From: Curtobacterium sp. VKM Ac-1395
GTDB lineage: Bacteria > Actinomycetota > Actinomycetes > Actinomycetales > Microbacteriaceae
DNA length: 64,000 nt
Direction of reading: 5' to 3'
Assembly (NCBI RefSeq): GCF_015350975.1
Contig: NZ_JADKRX010000003.1
Location: 124,001-188,000 of the forward strand
The notes beneath the pieces are model-generated. The model had not been told where the DNA came from and ran no database searches. It saw only the letters and a list, made by a program, of their open reading frames with translations. Positions 26,491 to 34,811 of the stretch are shown piece by piece (position 1 is the stretch's first letter; each line of letters begins with the position of its first letter). The translations under genes were made by a program, and so were the position numbers.

Positions 26491-26907
26491 ATGCTGTCCT
26501 TGATCTACTCCAGCGTCGCGACGAGCGTCCTCGAACCGCAGGAGCTCACGGCGCTGCTGGCCCAGAGCCGTGCGTCGAACGAGCAGACCGGCATCACCGG
26601 CATGCTGCTGTACCGGAACGGCTACTTCCTGCAGGTGCTCGAGGGCCCGGACGCCGTGGTCCGACACAAGATGCAGACGATCCGCGACGACGGACGCCAC
26701 ACGAAGGTGTCCGTGTTGCTCGAGGACGTCATCGAGGACCGCCAGTTCCCGGAGTGGACGATGGGCTTCCCCGCCGACGCTGAGCTCGAGGACGTGCCCG
26801 GCTACCGCGCCACCTTCGACGACCTCGACGCGCACGAGGGCGACGCCGTCTCGTCGGTGCCCGCACTCCGCGCGCTGGTCGGCTGGTTCCAGGCGCGCGC
26901 GTCCTGA
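26491..26907 (+). CDS. BLUF-domain blue-light sensor
   Basis: This 138-residue short BLUF protein binds FAD and senses blue light. The photochemical residues are all visible: Tyr6 (LIYSS), Asn30 (SRASNEQTGITG), Gln48 (YFLQVLEG), Trp89 and Met91 (PEWTMGF). About 45 residues follow the core fold and may carry the output helices; there is no EAL or other effector domain, so it must signal through a partner. ATG 26491 follows a strong GGAGGAA site. It is convergent with the GAF gene (22 nt between stops), whose product is a candidate but unproven partner. Confidence 0.92.
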   Translation: MLSLIYSSVATSVLEPQELTALLAQSRASNEQTGITGMLLYRNGYFLQVLEGPDAVVRHKMQTIRDDGRHTKVSVLLEDVIEDRQFPEWTMGFPADAELEDVPGYRATFDDLDAHEGDAVSSVPALRALVGWFQARAS

Positions 26908-26929
26908 CGGTCCCGCCGCGCCGAGGTCC

Positions 26930-27931
26930 TCAGCGGTAGAGCTCCGTGCGGGCCAGCACGGCGAAGTCGCGGAGCAGGTCCACCTCGACGGTCCGTTCGC
27001 TCCGCGGTGCGGGGTCGAAGACACACACCGCCCCGACACGGACACCGTCGAGGGTCTCGATCGGGTGACCGGCGTAGAAGCGGATCGCGTTGCGCGGCAG
27101 GCCACCGGCGTCGTGCCAGGCGTCACCGACGACCATCGGGCCAGCTCCGGTCACCGTCGTCCGGCAGAACGAGTCCTCGAGCGCGGTGTCCCCGGAGGCG
27201 TTCCAGGTGCCCGACTTCGTCCACTGGCGACCCTCGGGCAGGAAGTTGATCGCCGCCCCCTGGGTCCGGAACAGCCGGCGCATCCCGTCGACGATGCGGT
27301 CGAAGCGTTCCTCCCCCGGGGTGTCCAGGATGCCGAGGCGGTCCAAGGCGTCGTACCGCCGCTGCTCCTGCTGCGGCGCGTCTCGGTGTCCCTGCGGGCT
27401 GTCGGTCCGCGCGCGCTGCTCCGCCAGGACCGCCCGCACGACCTCGATCACCCGCGGCCGTCCGTCCGGTCCGCTGTCAACCGCGAGTGCGACGATCCCG
27501 GGGCCGGACGCCTGGACGGCAGCGGCGAGGAACCCCCGGTCGGCTCCGCCGGGGATCGCCACCACGAACACCGCTGCGCGGTCGACACCCGGCCGGACCG
27601 CGTCGATCAGGGTCGTGACGCTCAGGACGACGTGCGACGGCGACTGCCCCTGCACCGCGCGCTCCGGGACGGCGAGGAGCACGACGTCGTACGTCGACGT
27701 GTCCACCCCGAGGTCGGCGTCCACGGGTCCCGAGCCCGACGACCACCACGCCGTTGCCGTGACGTCCGTGCCGCGCCCGGTGCTCGCCGCGAGTTCGTCC
27801 GCGATGAGCCGTGCTCCGGTGGACCGCCCGACACCGTGCGGCGCCAGGGCGTCCCCGAGCACCAGCACGCGATCGGGGTCGAGCCCGCTGGCAGAGACGG
27901 TCGTGGCCGACGGCGTCGTGTCCGGGTTCAT
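26930..27931 (-). CDS. GAF-domain protein with N-terminal SGNH-like region
   Basis: The 333-residue protein is soluble. The C-terminal half (about 180-333) is a GAF sensor domain (LGILDTPGEERFDRI, SFCRTTVTG, FYAGHPIETLDGVRVGAVCV). The N-terminal half starts RVLVLGDALAPHGVG, reminiscent of a degenerate SGNH/GDSL fold in which the nucleophilic Ser would be Ala; this part is uncertain. No HTH, kinase or cyclase domain is present, so its output is unknown. ATG 27931 has GGAGAA 5 nt upstream; the frame continues to 28093 without a better start. Confidence 0.75.
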   Translation of the reverse strand: MNPDTTPSATTVSASGLDPDRVLVLGDALAPHGVGRSTGARLIADELAASTGRGTDVTATAWWSSGSGPVDADLGVDTSTYDVVLLAVPERAVQGQSPSHVVLSVTTLIDAVRPGVDRAAVFVVAIPGGADRGFLAAAVQASGPGIVALAVDSGPDGRPRVIEVVRAVLAEQRARTDSPQGHRDAPQQEQRRYDALDRLGILDTPGEERFDRIVDGMRRLFRTQGAAINFLPEGRQWTKSGTWNASGDTALEDSFCRTTVTGAGPMVVGDAWHDAGGLPRNAIRFYAGHPIETLDGVRVGAVCVFDPAPRSERTVEVDLLRDFAVLARTELYR

Positions 27932-28170
27932 CGGTTCTCCGTTCTCCGAGGAGCGGCGCAGAGCACCTGCCGCGACCTCGGCCGTCTCCCTGTCGAGACA
28001 GCAGCCCCGCTGCTCGACGTCGGTTGAACGCGAGACCCTGCGGGATCCGCACCACGATACGCGAACGGCGCCGGCAGGACGGCTCGACGACACGGCGACA
28101 CGGCGACACGACGCCCGGTCGTAGGCTCGCGACCATCAGGACGACGAGCACCACGACGACCGGAGGAACG

Positions 28171-28929
28171 ATGACCGACCTGCACCACGCCCGAGCACTC
28201 ATCACCGGCGGGACCTCGGGTCTCGGGCGCGCCATGGCCGAGGGGCTCGTCGAGGCCGGTGCCCGGGTCGCCGTCACCGGGCGGTCGGCGGACCGTGTCG
28301 CCGCGGCCGCGTCGGCGATCGGCGACGACACCATCGGCATCGTGATGGACAGCCGTGACGAGGCCTCGGTCGATGCCGGGACGGCGGCCGCGTGGGACGC
28401 GCTCGGCGGGGTCGACCTGCTGGTGAACAACGCCGGCATAGGGATGCGTACGGTGAACCCGGACTTCATGACGACGCCGCAGGGCTTCTGGGACGTCACG
28501 CCGGAGGGGTTCCGCGCCGTCGTCGACACGAACCTGACGGGGTACTTCCTGGTCGCGCGGGCCGTGGTCCCCCGGATGCTCGCCGCCGGCAGCGGCCGCG
28601 TCGTCACGGTCAGCATGAACCACGGCACGATGAACCGACGCGGGTTCGTCCCGTACGGGCCGTCCCGCGCCGGGGCCGAGGCACTCGCGCGGATCATGGC
28701 AGCGGACCTCGCGGACACCCCGGTGCGGGCGAACATCCTGCTGCCGGGCGGCGCGACGGCGACCGGGATGCTCGACGGCGCGGCGCAGCCCGCGGGACTG
28801 ACGGTGCTCTCCCCCGACGTCATGCGGGACCCGATCCGGTGGCTCGCCTCCGGCGAGGCCGCCGACGTGCACGACGAGCGGATCGTCGCGACCGAGTTCG
28901 CGGACTGGCTGGCCGCACGGCGCGAGTGA
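28171..28929 (+). CDS. Short-chain dehydrogenase/reductase with Arg replacing catalytic Lys
   Basis: The 252-residue classical SDR has a cofactor motif TGGTSGLG (residues 12-19), NNAG (86-89) and catalytic Ser148 and Tyr162. The usual Y-x3-K reads Y162-GPS-R166, so the lysine is arginine, which may weaken or change catalysis. The substrate is unknown. A GGAGGA site precedes ATG 28171 and a TAGGCT -10 box lies about 45 nt upstream. A 50-bp palindromic terminator-like repeat begins 2 nt after the stop. Confidence 0.82.
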   Translation: MTDLHHARALITGGTSGLGRAMAEGLVEAGARVAVTGRSADRVAAAASAIGDDTIGIVMDSRDEASVDAGTAAAWDALGGVDLLVNNAGIGMRTVNPDFMTTPQGFWDVTPEGFRAVVDTNLTGYFLVARAVVPRMLAAGSGRVVTVSMNHGTMNRRGFVPYGPSRAGAEALARIMAADLADTPVRANILLPGGATATGMLDGAAQPAGLTVLSPDVMRDPIRWLASGEAADVHDERIVATEFADWLAARRE

Positions 28930-28930
28930 C

Positions 28931-28980
28931 CACCGGACTGGAGGCTCGGTACCAGCTGGCATCGAGCCTCCAGTCCGGTG
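28931..28980. terminator. Palindromic terminator-like repeat, copy 5
   Basis: A 50-bp palindrome begins 2 nt after the SDR stop. The 25-nt arms differ only at two inner positions, where G-U pairs would preserve the RNA stem. Same family core as copies 4 and 8. Confidence 0.75.
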
Positions 28981-29055
28981 GGTGGTGACGCATCGTGACC
29001 GTCGGGACCGACGACACCCGGTGCGCTACCGTCGTCCTGACCAGAGGGGGGTCTG

Positions 29056-29882
29056 ATGACGGACAGCACGGAGACCGGGACACGAGGGCTCGAGCCGGCC
29101 TGGGCACGGGTCCGCCCGCTGGTGTTCCGGACGGTGATCGGCGCGGTCGTCGCCGCCGGGTTCGTGGGGATCATCGCGGTCCTGGTCGGGGACTTCGGCC
29201 TGGTGGCGGTGCAGCTGCTCCTGACGATCGTGGTCGTCGTCGTCTTCGCGCTGCTCTCCTGGTACGACGCCGACGTGTCGTCCCGGCGATCGGGGGTGTT
29301 CGCGTTCGCGAGCATCCTGACGTCGATGTACCTGTTGGCGACCGGGCTCCTGAAGACCTGGGTGCTGCGCACGGACCTCGGCGACGCCGACGACTTCTCC
29401 GTGGTCGGCCGACAGTTCTCCGAGTGGATCGGGCTGGTCGCCATCGCCCGCGTCGCGCTGCTGCACGTGCACCTGCTGCTCGTCATCCACAGCCGACGAC
29501 CGACAGCCCTGCTCCGGGTGGCGGCTCGGGCGACCGTCGGCGTGATCGCGGTGCTCGCGGCGCTGCTCTCGTTCCCGTTGCTCGTGAGTGACCTCGACCA
29601 GCCGGAGGGGCTCTGGCGCACCGTGTGGGTCGTCGTGATCCTCGACCTGCTCGGCACGGTGGTCATCCCGCTCAGCAACGCGCTCTTCAGCCCCCGCCGC
29701 GCCGAGCAGCCCGCCGCCTGGACGGTGCAGTCGCCCCCGCCGCCCCGGCCCCGACGGCCTTCGTGTACGAGGAGCGCCCCGAACCGCTGCGGGTCCTCGC
29801 CTGGCCGCGGTACGTCGACGGCACGCCGCTGCCGACGCTGGCGGACGGTTCCCCCGACTTCTCGGGCGTCCTCCGGCGCTGA
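29056..29882 (+). pseudogene. Membrane protein gene interrupted by a frameshift
   Basis: The first 225 codons encode about five hydrophobic helices (VFRTVIGAVVAAGFVG, LLLTIVVVVVFALLSW and others). At a C5 run (29734-29738) the frame shifts; the sensible C terminus continues in another frame (TAFVYEERPEPLRVLAWP, then a stop at 29880-29882). Without a shift the frame would run 300 nt into the antisense of the TetR gene with arginine/serine-rich nonsense. One missing C explains it: a true mutation, slippage, or an assembly error. ATG 29056 follows a G-rich site. No family is recognised. Confidence 0.6.
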
Positions 29883-29924
29883 GCGCCCGTTCCCTCGCTG
29901 GGCCCGGTCCGCGTCGTGGTCGAC

Positions 29925-30530
29925 TCAGGTGCGGAGCACGAGCTGCACCTGGGCGCGGACGTCGCGACAGATCTCCTCGTTCGACGCGTGCAGGTGGGCC
30001 GGTGAGGCGAGGGTCACGAACATGACCGCCGAGATCGTCCGCGCGAGGAGCGTTGCCTCGGCGGCAGTGAACCGCTCGTCCCGCTGCAGGACGTCGGCGC
30101 AGGCGTCGTCCACCTGCTGGATCAGCTCCAGACCCAGGCGGTGGTGCGGTTCCTCCGGGTCGCCGAAGACGAGCTCGCGGAGGTAGGTGCGGCCGTTGTC
30201 GACCTGCCTCCGGTTGCACTCGACGACGGGCTCGACGAGCCGCATGATCGCGTCGATCGGCGAGCTGGTGGCGCCCGAGGCAGCGAGTCCGCGCTCGATG
30301 GCCTCGGCGTAGTGCGTGTTCTGCACCAGGAGCAGGAGCTCGGCCTTGGTGCGGGCGTAGAGGAACAGCGTGCCCGTCCCGATGTCCGCGGCGTCGGCGA
30401 TCTGCTGGGTGGTGACCTCGTCGACGCCGTGTCGGCCGAAGAGCTCGTCGGCGGCGGCGATGATCCGAGCGAGCTTCTGCTGCTTGTTGCGCTCGCGTCG
30501 CCCGGGAGCTGCCGTGTCGGGAGTCGTCAT
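29925..30530 (-). CDS. TetR-family regulator
   Basis: The 201-residue repressor has an N-terminal TetR HTH (about 20-65; TTQQIADAADIGTGTLFLYARTK without the canonical YYHF) and a helical ligand domain. It is divergent from the quinone-oxidoreductase gene at 30624, its likely target; two ACTC-N6-GAGT sites lie between them. I chose ATG 30530; a GTG at 30563 gives 11 more residues. TATGCT at 30540-30545 may be its -10 box. The ligand is unknown. Confidence 0.82.
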   Translation of the reverse strand: MTTPDTAAPGRRERNKQQKLARIIAAADELFGRHGVDEVTTQQIADAADIGTGTLFLYARTKAELLLLVQNTHYAEAIERGLAASGATSSPIDAIMRLVEPVVECNRRQVDNGRTYLRELVFGDPEEPHHRLGLELIQQVDDACADVLQRDERFTAAEATLLARTISAVMFVTLASPAHLHASNEEICRDVRAQVQLVLRT

Positions 30531-30561
30531 CAGGACTGCAGCATACCGCTGCCGATCCTGC

Positions 30562-30591
30562 ACTCACTTGCGAGTTCACTCATTCCTGAGT
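30562..30591. promoter_or_regulatory. Two ACTC-N6-GAGT operators for the TetR/oxidoreductase pair
   Basis: Two 14-bp sites, 30562-30575 and 30578-30591, share the form ACTC-N6-GAGT and are separated by 2 bp; the second has 5-bp arms (ACTCA/TGAGT). They lie in the 93-bp gap between the divergent TetR and oxidoreductase genes, where autoregulating TetR proteins usually bind. Confidence 0.55.
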
Positions 30592-30623
30592 ACGCTCAGC
30601 TTTACTCGAGGGCAGGAGCCAGC

Positions 30624-31622
30624 ATGAAGGCGTTCGGGATCGACCGGTACAAGGGTGCAGTGCGCGAGATCGACGTGGCCGAGCCCGTCGCGGGACCGCG
30701 GGACGTGGTGGTGCGTGTCCACGCAGCGAGCGTGAACCAGCTCGACCTGAAGCTCGCCGAGGGCGAGTTCAAGGCCCTGCTCGAGCACGACCTCCCCCTC
30801 ACGCTCGGGCACGACCTCGCGGGCGTGGTCGAGTCGATCGGTCCGGCGGTGACCCGGTTCGCGGTGGGCGACGAGGTGTTCGGACGGGTGGCGGACCTCC
30901 GGATCGGCACGTTCGCGGAATGCATCGCCGTCGACGAGGCCGACCTCGCGCACAAGCCGACCTCGACCAGCATGATCGAGGCGGCGTCGTTGCCGCTCGT
31001 CGCCCTCACCGCGTGGCAGGCCCTCGTCGAGCGGGCGAACGTCGGAGTCGGCAGTCGCGTGCTCGTCCACGGCGGCTCCGGCGGCGTCGGATCGATCGCG
31101 GTCCAGCTCGCCCGGCACCTCGGTGCGCACGTGACCACCACGGCGAGCGGAGCCAACGCGGACTGGGTCCGATCGCTCGGGGCCGATGACGTGATCGACC
31201 ACCGCACGCAGGACTTCGAGCAGGTCGTATCCGACCAGGACGTCGTCATCGACGGCATCGGCGGCGAGAACCTCGAGAAGTCCCTCCGCGTCCTGCGCCC
31301 GGGTGGCAGCGCCATCGGGCTCGCCGGCCCTCCCGACCCGGCCTTCGCACGTCAGCTCGGCCTCAACCCACTCCTCCGGATCGCCGTCGCCGGGCTCAGC
31401 GCGAAGGTCCGTCGGCATGCGAAGCGGTCAGGCGTGGAGTACTCGTTCCTGTGGGTGCGTCCGGACGGCCGCCAGCTGGCCGAGATCGCGGCCCTCGTCG
31501 ACGCGGGACTGCTGCGCCCGGTGGTCGGCCGCGTGTTCCCGTTCTCCGAGACTCCCGACGCGCTTCGCGCCCTCGCCCGGGGCGGCACGCGCGGGAAGAT
31601 CGTCGTGGCGGTGTCCGACTAG
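30624..31622 (+). CDS. Quinone-oxidoreductase-like NADP-dependent enzyme (MDR family)
   Basis: The 332-residue medium-chain dehydrogenase/reductase of the zinc-free QOR type has a GroES-like N-terminal domain (about 1-125) and a Rossmann domain with HGGSGGVGSIAVQLA (149-163). It probably reduces quinones or enals with NADPH. ATG 30624 has AGGAG upstream. A divergent TetR gene and paired operators suggest induction by an electrophile or quinone; that is an inference. It ends 12 nt before the convergent DUF1349 stop. Confidence 0.85.
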   Translation: MKAFGIDRYKGAVREIDVAEPVAGPRDVVVRVHAASVNQLDLKLAEGEFKALLEHDLPLTLGHDLAGVVESIGPAVTRFAVGDEVFGRVADLRIGTFAECIAVDEADLAHKPTSTSMIEAASLPLVALTAWQALVERANVGVGSRVLVHGGSGGVGSIAVQLARHLGAHVTTTASGANADWVRSLGADDVIDHRTQDFEQVVSDQDVVIDGIGGENLEKSLRVLRPGGSAIGLAGPPDPAFARQLGLNPLLRIAVAGLSAKVRRHAKRSGVEYSFLWVRPDGRQLAEIAALVDAGLLRPVVGRVFPFSETPDALRALARGGTRGKIVVAVSD

Positions 31623-31634
31623 CCACACCACCCG

Positions 31635-32222
31635 TCAGGCATCGGGGTGCAGGCTCGTGTCTGCCGGTCCGGTCCGCCACGCGGTGAAGTGGACCGTGAG
31701 GTCGTCCCGTGACGGGGCGCAGCACATCGGCCCCGCGGTGACGACCGCATCCGGGTCCAGGGGCGCCACGCGCACCAACCGCCACGGCTCGTCGTCGACC
31801 CGGGCGCGGATGGTCAGCGCGTCGCCGGAGCGGCTGGCGCGGACCGTGACGACCCGGTCGTGCCATCCGGGGACGGGCGAGAGCGACCAGTCGGAGACTC
31901 CCCGTGTGACGACCGCGCCGAGGCTGTCCTCGCCGTCGCTGCGTTCCACACCGGTCTTGATCCAGGTGCTGTCGTCGACCTTGACGAAGACGCCGGCCTG
32001 GTCGAACTGCGCGGAGAAGTCGAGGAGGAACGACACCTCCACGGCGCTGTCCTGCTCGAACGGCGCGAGGAGGGCGTGTTCCGTGTCGTGGACGAACCCG
32101 TACGAGGTGATCCGCCAGGCATCGCTCTCCTCGACGGCGGTGACGTGCATCCCGTCGTCGGCGATCTCCACGTGCGCGGGCGCGGTCGTCCAGGTGCCGG
32201 AGTTCCAGTCGATGTCGGTCAT
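31635..32222 (-). CDS. DUF1349 (concanavalin-like) protein
   Basis: The 195-residue protein is a single DUF1349 beta-sandwich, with a QFDQAGVFVKVDDSTWIKTGVE-type segment (about 90-112) and SLSPVPGWHD. Such proteins look like carbohydrate-binding lectin folds, but their role is unproven. There is no signal peptide, so it is cytoplasmic. The start is ATG 32222. It is divergent from the small membrane protein gene, with about 60 bp between. Confidence 0.75.
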   Translation of the reverse strand: MTDIDWNSGTWTTAPAHVEIADDGMHVTAVEESDAWRITSYGFVHDTEHALLAPFEQDSAVEVSFLLDFSAQFDQAGVFVKVDDSTWIKTGVERSDGEDSLGAVVTRGVSDWSLSPVPGWHDRVVTVRASRSGDALTIRARVDDEPWRLVRVAPLDPDAVVTAGPMCCAPSRDDLTVHFTAWRTGPADTSLHPDA

Positions 32223-32281
32223 GGTCTCGAACGTACCGGCCGTCCGGTCGACCGGTGGTGGTCCGCGGTACCGTCAGGTCC

Positions 32282-32566
32282 GTGAAGTGGTTGCTCGGGT
32301 TCTCCTCGCTGTTGAAGTTGCCGTTGCTGGCGCTCGCAGCTCTGGCGATCGTCGCGTTCACCACCGCGCACGGTGACCTCGGACGGATCGGACTGGGATG
32401 TCTGGCCGCAGTGGGTGCGGCAGCCTGCTTCGTCCTGATGTGGCTCGCCGAGCGAGCGGTGCGGAACCGCGCTGCGGACGATGCCATCGCTCGCAGCATC
32501 GAATGGGACGCCGCTGCTGATCGTGAGCGGGCGGCTTCGGCCGACAGCGCCTCGGACCGTCCGTAG
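32282..32566 (+). CDS. Small membrane protein
   Basis: The 94-residue protein has two hydrophobic helices (about 7-30 and 34-57) and a charged C-terminal tail. GTG 32282 is chosen because TACCGT (32269-32274) ends 7 nt upstream, a leaderless layout; the longer frame from 32255 would start inside the promoter. No family is recognised. Confidence 0.55.
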   Translation: MKWLLGFSSLLKLPLLALAALAIVAFTTAHGDLGRIGLGCLAAVGAAACFVLMWLAERAVRNRAADDAIARSIEWDAAADRERAASADSASDRP

Positions 32567-32813
32567 GGCGAGGGATGCCTCCCAGACGGAGAGCGCCGGC
32601 TGAGGCGCGACCTCCGTTCCTCCCCCGTCGACGCCATGCGCTCTCGCACCCCTGCGTCGTGGTCTGCACCGGGTCGGTGCTGTCGTCGCGGCCAGTCCGC
32701 ACGGCCGTCGGTACCGGGCCGTAGGCTGAGGCCGGCTCGCCGCCGCCGGGGAGGACCCCGATCTCGGGCGCCCGGCATCCACGTCGGGCCTGGAGCCCAC
32801 GGAAGGAATCGCA

Positions 32814-34733
32814 ATGAGCATGGAAGGCGTGGCCTGGAGCTCGCTCTACAAGATCTCCACCGCCAGGGACGGCAAGCACGGCATCTCCCGCGAGTCCGTG
32901 CGGCGGATCATGACCTTCGCCGTGCCGTACCGGGCCAAGCTGGTGGTCTTCATCGCCCTCTCCGTGGTGGGCGCCTTCCTGGCGGTCGCGACGCCGGTGC
33001 TCGCCGGCCAGGTCGTCGACGTCATCGCCGCGCGCGGTGCGGTCGACACGATCGTGTGGCTCGCCGTCGTCATCGCCCTGGTCGCCGTCGCCGATGCCGC
33101 CACGTCACTGGTGACCCGCTGGTACTCGGCACGGATCGGTGAGGGCGTGATCCTGGACCTCCGCACCGCCGTCTTCAACCACGTGCAGAAGATGCCGATC
33201 GCCTTCTTCACCCGCACCCGGACGGGCGCGCTCGTGAGCCGTCTCAACAACGACGTGATCGGTGCGCAGCAGGCCTTCAGCGGCACGCTGTCCGGCGTGG
33301 TCACGAACATCGTGGCGTTGGTCCTCACCCTCGCCGTCATGCTCAGCACCTCCTGGCTCGTGACCGTGCTCGCGGTGGTCATGCTCCCGATCTTCCTCAT
33401 CCCTGCACGCCGGATGGGCAGTCGCCTCGCTGCGTTGCGTCGTGAGGCCGCCGACCACAACTCCGCGATGAGCACGCAGATGACCGAGCGGTTCTCGGCG
33501 CCCGGCGCCACGCTCGTCAAGCTGTTCGGCCGCCCGGACGAGGAAGCCGAGGAGTTCCGCGTGCGCGCCGCCCGGGTCCGCGACATCGGGGTCCGGAGCG
33601 CACTGCTGCAGTTCGTCTTCGTCACCGCGCTCACCCTGGTCTCCGCTCTCGCACTCGCGCTCGTCTACGGGGTCGGTGGTTCCCTCGCACTCGGTGGTCG
33701 GCTGAACACCGGCGACGTGGTGACGCTGGCCCTCCTGCTCACCCGCCTGTACGCGCCGCTGACCAGCCTCGCGAACGCCCGCGTGGAGATCATGAGCGCC
33801 GTCGTCAGCTTCGAGCGCGTGTTCGAGGTGCTGGACCTGAAGCCGCTCATCGAGGAGAAGCCCGACGCCGTCACCGTCCCCGACGGCCCCGTCTCCGTCG
33901 AGTTCGACGACGTCCGCTTCGCCTATCCGTCCGCGGACAAGGTGTCGCTCGCCTCTCTCGAAGAGGTCTCCACCCTCGACACCCGCGGCGGTGACGAGGT
34001 GCTGCACGGCGTCTCCTTCCGGATCGAGCCGGGGCAGACCGTCGCCCTCGTCGGCACGTCCGGCGCCGGCAAGTCCACGGTCGCGCAGCTCCTGTCGCGG
34101 CTCTACGACGTCGACAGCGGTGCCGTCCGCCTGGCCGGCACGGACGTCCGGGACGTGACCTTCGCCTCCATGCGGCACACCATGGGCATGGTGACCCAGG
34201 ACGGCCACCTGTTCCACGAGACCATCCTGTCCAACCTGCGCCTGGCGCGACCCGAGGCCACCGAGGCCGAGGTCTGGGACGCCGTCCGCCGCGCACGGCT
34301 CGAGCCGCTCATCCGGTCCCTGCCGGACCAGCTCGACACGATGGTGGGCGAGCGTGGCTACCGGCTGTCGGGTGGTGAGCGTCAGCGGATGACCATCGCG
34401 CGGCTCCTGCTCGCCCAGCCGCGCGTCGTCATCCTCGACGAGGCGACGGCGGCACTGGACTCCACGTCCGAGGCTGCCGTGCAGGAGGCCCTGAGCGAGG
34501 CGCTCGAGGGCCGCACCGCGATGGTCATCGCCCACCGGCTCTCCACCATCCGCAGCGCCGACGTGATCCTCGTGGTCGAGGACGGCTCGATCGTGCAGCG
34601 CGGGACGCACGAGGAACTGCTGGCAGCGGGTGGGCGCTACGAGGAGCTGCACCGGACCCAGTTCGCGGTGCAGAAGGACGTCGCGCCGGACGAGGAAGCG
34701 CTGACGGGGGCCGAGTCCGCGAGTCGCGCCTAG
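32814..34733 (+). CDS. ABC exporter, fused permease-ATPase (MsbA/LmrA type)
   Basis: The 639-residue half-transporter acts as a dimer to export lipids, peptides or drugs. Six transmembrane helices occupy about residues 40-330, followed by a nucleotide-binding domain with Walker A GTSGAGKST near residue 414, signature LSGGERQR, Walker B VVILDEATAALD and an H-loop histidine (IAHRLST). ATG 32814 has GGAAGGA 6 nt upstream, and TAGGCT near 32728 is a probable -10. A second copy of the dimer or a regulator is not adjacent. A palindromic repeat follows the stop. Confidence 0.88.
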   Translation: MSMEGVAWSSLYKISTARDGKHGISRESVRRIMTFAVPYRAKLVVFIALSVVGAFLAVATPVLAGQVVDVIAARGAVDTIVWLAVVIALVAVADAATSLVTRWYSARIGEGVILDLRTAVFNHVQKMPIAFFTRTRTGALVSRLNNDVIGAQQAFSGTLSGVVTNIVALVLTLAVMLSTSWLVTVLAVVMLPIFLIPARRMGSRLAALRREAADHNSAMSTQMTERFSAPGATLVKLFGRPDEEAEEFRVRAARVRDIGVRSALLQFVFVTALTLVSALALALVYGVGGSLALGGRLNTGDVVTLALLLTRLYAPLTSLANARVEIMSAVVSFERVFEVLDLKPLIEEKPDAVTVPDGPVSVEFDDVRFAYPSADKVSLASLEEVSTLDTRGGDEVLHGVSFRIEPGQTVALVGTSGAGKSTVAQLLSRLYDVDSGAVRLAGTDVRDVTFASMRHTMGMVTQDGHLFHETILSNLRLARPEATEAEVWDAVRRARLEPLIRSLPDQLDTMVGERGYRLSGGERQRMTIARLLLAQPRVVILDEATAALDSTSEAAVQEALSEALEGRTAMVIAHRLSTIRSADVILVVEDGSIVQRGTHEELLAAGGRYEELHRTQFAVQKDVAPDEEALTGAESASRA

Positions 34734-34760
34734 GGTCGGCGCACCAGGGCACCACGATGC

Positions 34761-34802
34761 GGACGGGAGGCTCGGCACCAGCTGGCAAGGAGCCTCCAGT
34801 CC
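34761..34802. terminator. Palindromic terminator-like repeat, copy 6
   Basis: Two 21-nt arms (34761-34781, 34782-34802) with a few mismatches, including a G/A pair at the position that differs between family versions. It lies 27 nt after the ABC exporter stop and 9 nt before the stop of the convergent AraC gene. Confidence 0.6.
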
Positions 34803-34811
34803 GGCGGGTGG

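Noticed and set aside
32567-32813. Possible small genes in the 247-bp gap before the ABC exporter
   Set aside because: Only a probable TAGGCT -10 and leader are visible; the open frames there lack start sites and coding bias.
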